Part shown: one piece after another, positions 32,996 through 43,326 of the stretch
Layout: every line of letters starts with the position of its first letter
Position numbering within the stretch: position 1 is the first letter of the stretch
Assembly: GCA_009733575.1 (NCBI GenBank)
Contig: ML769606.1
Span: 23,331 to 87,330, forward strand
DNA: 64,000 bases
Source of the DNA: Gymnopus androsaceus JB14
Lineage: Eukaryota > Basidiomycota > Agaricomycetes > Agaricales > Omphalotaceae
Direction of reading: 5' to 3'
Program-made: the position numbers and the translations under genes
Notes under the pieces: model-generated
The model's database searches: none
The model's input: the letters and a program-made list of their open reading frames with translations, nothing else
Told to the model about the DNA's origin: nothing

Positions 32996-34745
32996 ATGCG
33001 ACATGCATGGAATCCATACACTACTATATTTACTAGTGCATGGAATCCATGCACTACTATATTTACTAGTGCATGGATTCCATGCAACACGCCTGGAATC
33101 CATACACTACTATTTTTACTAGTGCATGGATTCCATGCAACATGCCTGGAATCCATACACTACTATTTTTACTAGTGCAGGGAGTCCATGCAACATGCCT
33201 GGAATCCATACACTACTATTTTTACTAGTGCATGGATTCCATGCAACATGCCTGGAATCCATACGCTACTATTTTTACTAGTGCATGGATTCCATGCAAC
33301 ATGCCTGGAATCCATACACTACTATTTTTACTAGTGCATGGATTCCATGCAACATGCCTGGAATCCATATGGCACTATTTTACCAGTGCATGGATTCCTG
33401 CAACATGGCCTGGAAATCATACACTACTATTTTTCCAGTGCATGGATTCCATGCAAATGCCTGGAATCCATGACATTGACTATTTTTACTAGGTTGCATG
33501 GATTCCATGCGAGCACTGCCTGGAATCCATACACTACTATTTTTGTACCAGTGCATGGGATTCCATGCAACATGCCTGGAATCCCAACATGACTTATTTT
33601 TACCAGTGCAGTGATTCCATGCGACTGCCATACACTACTATTTATTATATTTGCAATGGAATCCATGAACATCGCTGGCGGTCCATACGCTTACTATTTT
33701 TACTAGGTGCATGGGATTCCATGCTAACACGCCTGATCCATCATCTACTAATTTTTTATAGTGCATTGGAATCAGTGAACATGCCTGGAACCATTCACAC
33801 TACTATTTTTATAGTGCAGGGAGTCCATGCAGACATGCCTGGAATCCATACGCTAGTATTTTACCGTGCATGATTCCATGCACATGCTGGATCCATACTA
33901 CTGTTTTACTAGTGCATGGATTCCATGCGACATGCCTGGAATCCATACACTACTGTTTTTACTAGTGCATGGATTCCATGCGACATGCCTGGAATCCATA
34001 CACTACTGTTTTTACTAGTGCATGGATTCCATGCAACATGCCTGGAATCCATACACTACTATTTTTACTAGTGCATGGATTCCATGCAACATGCCTGGAA
34101 TCCATACACTACTATTTTTACTAGTGCATGGATTCCATGCAACATGCCTGGAATCCATACACTACTATTTTTACCAGTGCATGGATTCCATGCGACATGC
34201 CTGGAATCCATACACTACTATTTTTACCAGTGCATGGATTCCATGCAACATGCCTGGAATCCATACACTACTATTTTTACTATTGCATGGATTCCATGCA
34301 ACATGCCTGGAATCCATACACTACTATTTTTACTAGTGCATGGATTCCATGCAACATGCCTGGAATCCATACGACTACTATTTTTACATAGTGCATGGAT
34401 TCCATGCAACATGCCTGGAATCCATACGCTACTATTTTTACCAGTGCATGGATTCCATGCAACATGCCTGGAATCCATACACTACTATTTTTACTATTGC
34501 ATGGATTCCATGCAACATGCCTGGATTCCATGCAACATGCCTGGAATCCATACGCTACTATTTTTACTAGTGCATGGATTCCATGCAACATGCCTGGAAT
34601 CCATACGCTACTATTTTTACTAGTGCATGGATTCCATGCAACATGCCTGGAATCCATACACTACTATTTTTACTAGTGCATGGATTCCATGCAACATGCC
34701 TGGAATCCATACACTACTATTTACTAGGGCATGGAATCCATGCGA
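32996..34745 (+). repeat. 53-bp minisatellite, right array (about 33 copies)
   Basis: The same 53-bp unit as the left array but inverted (CAACATGCCTGGAATCCATA, then CACTACTATTTTTACTAGTG, then CATGGATTCCATG). It is nearly perfect at 33000-33350 and 33910-34740. The stretch 33360-33910 has many one- and two-base indels and truncated units. Confidence 0.9.
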
Positions 34746-34867
34746 CATGCATGGAATCCAGGCAGGGTGTATGGATTCCAGGCGGGGCCCCTGGATTCCA
34801 GGGCCCTGGATTTCCTGTGGATTTTGATCATATTAGTTACTGGATTGTTACACTTTGGACTATCTAA

Positions 34868-35985
34868 GAAGATATAAATTGGGGCAGCCTGAAGTGAAAT
34901 ACATGAGAAAGCGGAATGGAAAATAAAGTGCTTGAATACGTACCGGAGTGTCACTACAGTATTTCATCCTGTGTGGGTTTAGAATGTTAATAAGTAACGA
35001 TTATGCAGATAGTGTATAAAATCAAACACTGCGACATACCTTCTGTGAATCCTCCTCCTCCTCTAAATGTCCCTCCTGCAAGCCCCACAAGAGCACCGGA
35101 AGCTACGATTGAGCTAAACGGAATCTCCTGGCCAAACTTTGAAGATTTACCGTAGCATCTGTGGAGGGAGCAGTTGTGGAGGGAGCGTTGGTAGAAGGAG
35201 TGTCGGTGCTCGAACCGGAACCGTTTGTCTCGCTCGGCGTCGAAGCAGACTTTAACAAACAGGGTTGAGCGCCCGAATTACATGGACGCGCGCGAGTTGA
35301 AGCACTGAAGCTTTTAGCTCCTACAAACGAGCTGGAGCACTAGCGTAAGATGCGATGTAGAGGAGATATGAAGAAGGGTAGAGTCGAGAAAGCCAATAGA
35401 AGGCTGAGCCTTGAGCTCAAGCGTGGGCTCCAACGGAATAGGCAAGGCAGTGGCGCAATTGAGTGGGACATCGTAGCCATTACTGTTCATCGCATTCGAA
35501 TACCTGCAAACGGAACTGAGGTTTGACGGAGACGAGCAGACGCGGGGCATAAAACAGGGACTAACGACACGCAGCTCTCTGATTACTGCAAAAGCTTGTA
35601 CCCTCTTTGTCGCCTCCTCCACTGGCGCAATCTAATTTTCTTCTCTCAAAAACCGCGCCCAGGTCTTCCCCTTCTAAGCAAGTCTTCGATGGATTCGCGT
35701 AAGATCGAGGAGGTCAAAGTCGAGGGACGTCCAACAAGTGTTGAGATGCTCTTGATTGTCTTCAAACGCGCTGTGAGCGAAATAATAAACGAAAAGCGAT
35801 GGTTACGACTTACGAATCAAGGCAAGAGGCATGGATAAATATGAGTTAGCATACTGAAGACCAAGTTATAAGACAGTTCTACGGTCGGTTTAAATAGAAG
35901 CCAAGGAAGACTGAATAAGATAAAGTCGCTTGTGTTGTGGTTCGAGAGAGGGTTGAGCGCCCGAATTACAGGGGCGCTTATTCAT
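34868..35985. other. Small decayed coding pieces and Crinkler-upstream direct repeat
   Basis: On the minus strand, about 35260-35060, a Ser/Thr/Pro-rich piece (STDTPSTNAPSTTAPSTDAT) and a Gly-rich piece (GALVGLAGGTFRGGGG) flank an intron-like gap. They may be the end of a secreted protein gene. A block at 35264-35325 (GGGTTGAGCGCCCGAATTAC, then GAAGCTTTTAGCTC) is repeated at 35947-36003, at the start of the Crinkler-like gene. Confidence 0.35.
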
Positions 35986-38289
35986 ATGGAAGCTTTTAGC
36001 TCTACCACCACGATGACGCGCGAACTCGAGCTCAACTGTCTCGTGCTTGACAGCCATGCCAGCATTAATCGCATCTTTACGGTCCAGATTTCCGAGACAG
36101 ATAACGTTGCTACTCTCAAGGAAGAAAATCAAGGAGAAAAAACCATACTGCATTCCAGCATATTGACGCACATACTCTGGACCTTTGGAATGTCTCCATT
36201 CCCGTTGAAGACCTCTCGGAACCTCATCTCCATGACCTCCAACCAGCGCGCGCTCCATTGCTTCCAGTGAAGAGATTGGGTCGCTTATATCTGGACGCAC
36301 CTCCGGAGGAGCATCTCCATATTATTGCAAAACCTCCTCATATAGCTGGTGTGTCTTCAAAATTGTTTAATTTGTATGATATTTCATGTTTTCTCCAGCG
36401 TCTCCCGATCCAGCGATCCCTTTTTGAGCTGAATTGCTTAGTGCTCGGTGACAAACGCAATCACATCCTTTCCGGTCAAAATCGCCGAGACAGAGTCAGT
36501 TGGCTCGCTGAAGAAAGCAGTCAAGGAAGAAAAGCATCGCTGCTATTCCAGCATATTGACGCAGATGCTCTGAATCTCTGGAACGTTTCCGAGGTTGTTC
36601 GACCAAACATCTCGAAAAGAACCTCGAAAAAGCCAACTTCCATGAAAAGGAATCATTGTCACCAGTCGACAAACTAGTCGAAAATCTTTCCTAATTTACC
36701 TGTCGAGGGCTGTTTGCATATCGTGGTATGGTGCCCGGAAGACGGTAAGCTCCGTGATTATTTTTGTAGCGATCCCGATCTCATTGATTTCAGAGAACCC
36801 TGAGCACTGGCGAACAGAAGGGACACAGTTTCTTCTCTATCCCTGCAAGACAGGCGAATGAACTTATGTAGAAAAGACATACCGAGCGCCGTCGTCCGAA
36901 GGCCATTTCGATACTTTCCGAAAAGAGCAGGCAAAGGAAGGTCGCAAAATCCACTGTGGCCGTCCGATACGCCTGGATAGAAGTGATCCCAGCATCACTT
37001 TTCGACGAAACGCTTTCTCAATTCCAATACGATCTGACCCATTGCGTACCTACACCTGCCGACATTCGTTGCTTTGCAAGGCTACGCAGGCAACTAACGG
37101 AGATCTTCGAAAAAGAGATCGACCGTCAGACCAAACTGATAGAGATCCTCCGCGAAGAGAATATCATTCCACGAGGTGGTAACCTCAACCCCAACACAAT
37201 CGGCAAATATACTACGGATGGTGACGTTCGTACGACTACGCCATGTTGTTACGGTGACTTCCTATATTTTGTGCAGGAGATAAAAAACGAGTTCTCTACA
37301 GGCAAAGCCGAGCCCTACATGGAGGCTATCCATTATTGGTGGGCTCATATACGCCAACACATTGAACGCAAAACGTCCCAAGTTCGAGACCGTCTCAATT
37401 TCCCAGCCATCCTTCTGGTTCACGCTGGTGTGTTGCAGTTCAGCTTATTGCTGTTTAATCTAACACTTTGATTCCAGGATCCCACTTTTCTGTTGCTGTT
37501 GCGGCTTTGACCGACGTGCTGAATGTCGAAACTCTCGCCACAATACCTCTTCATGTACACAGCACCAACATTACGGGAGCGCTCGATGCAGGAGAACGCT
37601 TCGTCTGTGCTCTCCGTACTGCCCTTTGGAGTTTACATAACTTTTACGAGACCGCCATCAATCTCCCTCAGCGCCAGATCGAGTATCCTTTTCGCGACTA
37701 CATCTTGCAAAACAGCGAGAGAATATCTTTCGAATATAAGGAATAGGTCGACGATAAACGTGTTTTTCGCGGCTCGCTGAAGCATGATAACGTTCCACTG
37801 TTTATCAAATTCTCCCGCCGGTATGGTGAAGCAACTCACCGCAGAGCACAAGAAGTTGGTCTGGCTCCCCAACTCCTTTCCGTGGAGCAGATTCACGGGT
37901 GGTATATTGTTGCCATGGAGGATCTTTCGCAGAGTTACGAAACCTTGCATGATGTGCTTTACAATGGGCATGATGTTGATCAAGCTCGCACTCTTCTGTC
38001 CGACGTCCAGGCTGCAGTCCGCAAGCTGCATGCTCTAGGTCACGTTCACGGTGATATCCGCCCTGTCAACATTCTCGTCAGAAATTTAGGTGTTGGATTC
38101 GGGCATTCAATTGTCTTCGTAGACTGGGATTGGAGTGGTGCCATTGGGAATGTTTGTTACCCTCACAACATGAATCCTGCAATCAAGCGGTCAGAGGATG
38201 CTGTGGTCGGTACAGAGATTAAGCAGGAGCATGATCTGGCTATGGTATCATTTTGTTTTGATTCGATACGACCAATAGTCGTAATATAG
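35986..38289 (+). pseudogene. Crinkler-type protein with kinase-like C-terminal domain, broken
   Basis: From the ATG at 35986 (MEAFSSTTTMTREL) the Crinkler N-terminal module reads ELNCLVL, VQISETDNVATLK, FQHIDAHTLDLWNVSIPVED and LPVKRLGRLY, then PPEEHLHIIAKPP; one frame change is needed near 36120-36150. A second, similar module follows at about 36425-36770 (ELNCLVLGD, FPVKIAETESVGSLKKAV, FQHIDADALNLWNVS, LPVEGCLHIVVWCPED) with further frame changes. Exons at about 36956-37470 and 37477-38245 form a kinase-like region: VPLFIKFSRRYGE, HVHGDIRPVNILV and IVFVDWDWSGAIG. A TAG at 37744-37746 interrupts an otherwise open frame (FEYKE-stop-VDDKRVF). Crinkler modules occur in fungi as well as oomycetes. 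This copy is decayed. Confidence 0.65.
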
Positions 38290-39439
38290 CGTGTATTCTT
38301 TCCAAAGCAAACTCGGATTATGACGGCGAAAGCTGCTGGATTAGATCCGGGACCAATTATTGCATCACTTTCGTTGCATTCGCTTTAAACACACTTGTAA
38401 TAGTATTAAACGATGCAGTTTATTTGAAAAGTTACTATTATAATTATGACTCGCATTATTATAGTAGGGTGTAATACAGATAGTGCATTGTGGTTCAATT
38501 TCCATCGACGCACGTGGATTCCCATTATATACTTCCTATGGCTAGAGCTCCAACTTTGTGTTTGTGTTTGCTTTTGGCTCTGAGTACCGATCATGGGAGG
38601 TGAGGTTTTCAACTTATGTCGTTTTAATCTCATGATGCTAATTGTCCGGATTATCTTTTAGATAACTTATTACATCCCGGTACGTTGCTTACCTCGCACC
38701 TTTGCTACCCATATCCACGTCATTTCATTGAACGCGATTTTTTAGCCCATACTTGTCGTTTTGGACCAGACGTACGCGTTCTCTGCAGTACAATTATTGG
38801 CAACAGCTGTACGTACATTGTTTCTCTCTTCCTTTGATATTTCCTTCGATTCTCAACAACATGCTATGGGCGTTGTTCTGAATTCGTATTCGTTCTATTT
38901 TTTGCGCAGACCTACCTAAGTTCTCATCTCAATCATCCGCGGAAATATCCGAGATTGCAGTATTGTTCGAGGCCAAGGTCGTTCATATTACACGCTAAGC
39001 AAGATTTGTGGGTGTGGGTATGCTATTATGACTACTACTGCCACTACGATTATCGCTACCACGCGCGCAGCACGAGGAATAGGAATATACAAGGTCGGTT
39101 TATTTTTGCATGCCTTGATCTTGATCTTGATGCGATATGTAGACGAAAATACAGGCCAGAACGAAGAACCAGACAGACGCATCTAGGACGGTTGTTTGCA
39201 ATACGAAAGGACTATTGGAGGTGAGTTGAATAAATGCGGAGTGGCATGGGCATAGGCTCTGTGGCACAAGTCGACGCCTAAATAAGCCGCGGTTTTGAAG
39301 GGTTTGGCAAGGGGTTTTGTTGTCCTTTGAAGGAGGATATTGGGAAGGGTTTCGAGAGGCGTTATAATTTACGCACATGCTTATTGTTGCTAATTTACTG
39401 GCATTGCCGCCGGTTTTTGAGGTCGCGTACGCGATTGAC
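38290..39439. other. No convincing gene
   Basis: AT-rich, with a few intron-like signals (38660-38900) but no frame I could assemble into a family. Confidence 0.4.
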
Positions 39440-40020
39440 TCCGTTGAAGCGCCCGCTACGCGGCGCATGTGACGAGCGCTTGGGCATGTTTGTTGCCATT
39501 TCTTCTTGAACCGCAACTACCGCCTTCAATATACAAGTTTTGTTTTAAGGTATGTTTTCAACTCTCGTCTGTTTTTTATTCTTACTTCCTCCCTTTTGCT
39601 TAGTTTAGTGTTTTCACAGACGGAGTCGTACTCAAAGCTCCCTGTCTCTCAAGGCTCCAAACGGTTTCTACAAACAAGCCTTGTTACCTTTAAGCTTTGA
39701 GTGTGTGCATTCCGAGCTTTAACCGCCCTTTTCTTACGCGTATTGTTGCTGTAGCATTGCCCGACACGTAGAGGCGGTTCAGCCCCTTGCTTTCCCTTCG
39801 CAACCGCCTCAAGGCCGTAGCTGCCAAATCAAGCCCATTCTTTGCTACCTCTGATGTGGTCAAACTTCCAAGCTAGGCGCACGGCAGTGAGCTTTCTTGT
39901 TTACTGCCCTCAGGCCTGTCTACAGCCTTTCACCCATCCCCCCGGCCAACGGCCCAGAATTCTGTCCGAAGGATTCGTCGTAGGCTCCGGGGCTGGATGG
40001 AGGCTGCAGAGAGGTCAGAC
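39440..40020 (+). repeat. Dispersed repeat, copy 4, upstream of the dioxygenase-like gene
   Basis: It contains TTGAAGCGCCCGCTACGCG, GCATGTGACGAGCGCTTG, TTCTTCTTGAACCGCAACTA and, at about 39945-40010, the SVRRIRRRLRGWM-encoding block. Between the two blocks it has about 400 bases of unrelated sequence not present at 8855, so copies differ internally. Confidence 0.6.
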
Positions 40021-40252
40021 GGCGCTTCCTTTTGCTTCAGAAGCTAACAGATTTATAATTTACTGCAGTCATTGTTTTAATCACCGAGTATGGTCTATTT
40101 CTTACGCCCTGTGAGCTCAAGATGACCTAACTCTGCCTGCCGCTATCTCCTGACCCCTCCCCACTTCCAGCGCGTCCTAGACGCCCCCACGGCTTTCATG
40201 CCTTCGATGGGGCCCATAAGGGCTCAAAAGGCGCCCCCTAAATTCGGACTTT

Positions 40253-41706
40253 GTGGCCCTTGCTCAAGAAGCCGCCCGGAATTCCGCGAATGTTAGACTG
40301 GAGGAAGAGGACTTGGGTATCGATTTGGAGGAGGAAGAAGGTGAGGAGGGTAAAAGCAAACGTCGAGGTTCGTATTTTGGTTTTGCTAAACCCCCTTTCG
40401 TTTTACTTACCGCATTTTTACTTACCATTTACTTACCACCCACCTCTACTTCCCTTTCCACGTTATCTCTCAACACCGCCTCTAGCACGAATTTTGGCCC
40501 TCGACTTTCCTTCTGGCATTTCGTCTGCTTCGCCTTGCCTCCTACCGCCGATTCCTCTAGCACAGGGCCTAAACAACCGGGGCAATCCCGCGTGAATGGC
40601 AAACGCGCCAAACGACGTAAAATCGAGCAGCAAAACGCTGGGCGTGGGCCTTCCTCTGGTGCCTATGCCCAAGTTCTCTCCCGCGGAACGGCGATCGAGG
40701 TGAACGCGGATGCGACAAAGTTCCCTGCAGCTAAAGGGGCAGTCACTGGGAAGAGAGAGACTGGACGAACTCGGGAATGCCGTTGAGCGCCAGAAGTTCT
40801 ACACGGCATTGGAGCTTGTAAGGGATAAGGGTTTCGAGCACACTCAATGGGACGGGAAGTACGCACCTCTTCTTGCTTTTTGAGGTTGTGCTAACTAACG
40901 AATTGTAGAACTCCTTACCCAATTATTGACCGACTTAGACGGATTGTTACCGTTCTTGCAGGCCAACCAGAAGGGAACTACGCAGATGATCTCATGAAGG
41001 CTCACGACGCAATGAAGACCGATGGTACCAAAGCTGGGCTGGGAAAGGGTGCGCTAGAGGGGGGCCATCTTCGCGGTCGTTTCCCAGCGTACAACTGCGG
41101 GACGACGATGAGAATGGGGAGTCCTAGGCCTATCGTGATGAGACCAAAGGACAAGGTCTTGTCGTATATCGATTGTTTGGATGGCCAAGTACCAAAACTG
41201 TAAGTGCTTGACCTTTTTCGAAGATTTTACTGGCTTTTTTAACCTACTTCGTTAGTTGCCCTTTCGCTATAGGCTCCGTGTGTTTACGCAGAGTATGAGC
41301 ATGTACGGGACACCGTTCGTTCAAAGCTTGGGCTTCCAGAAAACTTCAAGAATGTCAGCGTCTTTGCAGCTGTTGCGTTTAATTTTGGCGGCAACATTGG
41401 CACGTTCAAGCACCGGGATGCTCTCAACTGGGCGTTTGGACGGTGCGCCATAACTGCTCTAGGACGTTTGACCCTACACGGAGTGCCCAGCTCATTCTTT
41501 GGGAGCTCAAGCTGGTTATCAATTTTTCTCACACCGCTACCGTCCTTACTCCCTCTGCCATCGTCACTAATTCCAACACCGCGGTTGCTGAGGGTGATGA
41601 CAGAGGTTCCTTTACGCAGTATACAGCTGGCCCTATCTTTCGGTGGGTTAATAACGGGTGTCGAACGGAGAAAGAATTTGAGGAAGATCCTGTAGGCTAT
41701 TGCTAG
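40253..41706 (+). pseudogene. 2OG-Fe(II) dioxygenase-like protein, frameshifted
   Basis: Pieces in order: an acidic/basic N-terminal region (LEEEDLGIDLEEEEGEEGK), KRAKRRKIEQQ, KFPAAKGAVTG, ELVRDKGFEHTQWDGK, IIDRLRRIVTVLAGQP, GRFPAYNCGTTMRMG, VFAAVAFNFGGNIGTFKHRD, ALNWAFGRCAITALGR, FDPTRSAQLILWELKLVI, SAIVTNSN, RGSFTQYTAGPIFRW. This matches a family common in Agaricomycetes whose HxD...H...R pattern suggests a TET/JBP-like 2OG-Fe(II) oxygenase fold (from memory). Here HRD is kept, but the second His position (HSN in the relatives I recall) reads NSN. Frame changes near 40752-40760 and 41460-41466 break the gene. Confidence 0.6.
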
Positions 41707-41879
41707 ATGGTGGAAGGGAAAGAAACCGCATATTTTCAGCGTGTAGTTAATTTTTCTACTGTAGAAGAACTTTGTTGTTTAATAGATTAGGGCTTTTTCA
41801 AATTGAATTAACGTTGGTGTAATAGTGATTTTTTGGTGTTGGCTCTTGAGTGTTAATCCAGGACTGAAACCTCTCGGTT

Positions 41880-42005
41880 AGGGTTCAGGGGTTGAGTACG
41901 CTGCGGGGCGAAGCCCCGAGGTTAAGGTGAGGGGCTGGTTAGGTCAGGGGAATGAGGCGAAGCCCCGCTGGTTAGCGGTAAGCGGGGTATGGGGCAGAGC
42001 CCTAT
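41880..42005. repeat. Cluster of short GC-rich palindromes
   Basis: GCGGGGCGAAGCCCCG, AGGCGAAGCCCCGC and GGGGCAGAGCCC occur within 110 bases, interspersed with GGTTAG words. They resemble REP-like or transcript-hairpin sequences. Origin unknown. Confidence 0.5.
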
Positions 42006-42034
42006 GGTTAGAGCTATCACCATAACCCACAATT

Positions 42035-42390
42035 CCTGCTGCAAAGGGCTTTGGCCGAGGTTGAGAGAATGGCAGGATATTTGGAAGATTTCATTGAGTG
42101 TGGTACGTTAATTCGTTCTCAGCTTGTATTTCTACCGACCACAGACTGCCTTGCAGACGTCTACGCGACTAGCGCAGCCCTTGTCGCCCATCTCGAGGTC
42201 CTCTCCCGATAAAGCTAATGAATCGGAGGAAGAATCGCAAGCTCCATCACCTCCTGACGTTTCGTTTCATTCATTTGAACAGTCTGGAGACGGTCTTTTA
42301 CCCGCACAAAGCTTGCTTCCGCTCTCCATAGCAGCTTCTCACGTTGGGCCCACACCTGTGGCGGACTCAACCCAGCCTAAGGAGTTCTAG
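42035..42390 (+). pseudogene. Short coding remnant, family not recognised
   Basis: A frame AEVERMAGYLEDFIEC joins across an intron (GTACGT about 42102 to CCACAG about 42145) to LADVYATSAALVAHLEVLS, then stops. An overlapping frame 42124-42390 is Ser/Pro-rich. It may belong to the gene upstream. Confidence 0.25.
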
Positions 42391-43326
42391 GCATATATTT
42401 CTAAGAAATAATTTGTTAGAAAGTGCAATAGAATAACGCACATAATACACACCATTCACTGTGACAATAAGTCTAGGATGTTCAAATTTCAGGTCGGCAT
42501 ATGAGCAGGGCTAGTATATATATATGGAAGTGTTACCGCGATGCATATTTATTGCGTTCTTCAGTTCGTTCAGTCCAACATCATCCATCTGCGTTTCATG
42601 AGCTGTTAGCATGGAGATGGGCACAATTAAGCAACACGCGCTAGAGAACCAGGGGAAGCAGCGCTAACGGCGCTGACCCCGGAGCAATATGGAGAATAGC
42701 AAGTAAATTGGGCCAGAAGGCGGCGGTGGGATAGCTGAGAGATTGGGAGCAGCGAGAGTGCTGGGGAGCCAGAGTCGATTAATTTGATTACCAGGCGATA
42801 TGGCAAGGCTTCAAGCTACGGCCTCGAAATGACCGTATGGAAACATTGACGGTGATTCAGCCTGAAATCACGCCAAAACCCATGCAAGGACTACAAGTTG
42901 GCATGGTGCTCTTGACAGCGACTGGATAAGACAGGGATAGCAACCGAATAGAGTGAAGGACTATTGAAAACGTACTAATATAGAGCCTAGTAAGTCGAAT
43001 TCCAGCCCATAGTTTTCCTTGGGCTATAATAACAACTCAAAATAGAGCAATAGATTAAAATATTGCAAACGATGGCAATCCGCGAGTACTAGTGTAGAAA
43101 GAAGAGAAGGAGGCCCGATGCAAGTTATGTGTGTATACGAGCTCTTGATCTTCAAGCGAGGTCAGGGCTTCAAATCATAACCGCCGTTTCACGACACGTA
43201 CCAATATGTACAGCTACTGGAATACCGAAAGTAAATTGAAATATAAACTATCAATACAGACCGACAGGTAAGAATCGAGACTTGAGTAATAGTACAATCA
43301 AAGGATAGAGCGGGCAAGGAAACTAT
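42391..43326. other. Intergenic region, no gene seen
   Basis: No open frame with codon-like structure; moderately AT-rich. It lies downstream of the membrane-kinase gene. Confidence 0.5.

Larger units (their letters stand above)
30445..34867. mobile_element. Giant inverted-repeat element with minisatellite arms (4.4 kb)
   Basis: The outermost about 80 bases are inverted copies: TTAGATAGTCCAAAGTGTAA at 30445 and its complement ending at 34867, continuing through TGATCAAAATCCACAGG to AGGGCCCTGGA. Inside each end lies an array of a 53-bp unit in opposite orientation (about 30524-31735 and 32996-34745). The centre holds other tandem repeats. No transposase or other credible protein is encoded; the long frames in the arrays are repeat artefacts. 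It looks like a non-autonomous TIR or foldback element whose arms expanded as minisatellites. Confidence 0.75.

Noticed and set aside
30441..34867. Long open frames of up to 305 codons (repeats of GIHTLLF and HATCLES) in both minisatellite arrays
   Set aside because: They exist because two thirds of the 53-bp unit phases lack stops. The same is true on both strands and in several frames, so they are repeat artefacts and not proteins.
41875..41895. Interstitial telomere repeat (GGTTAGGGTTCAGGGGTT)
   Set aside because: Only about one exact TTAGGG unit; the surrounding GGTTAG words belong to the GC-palindrome cluster.
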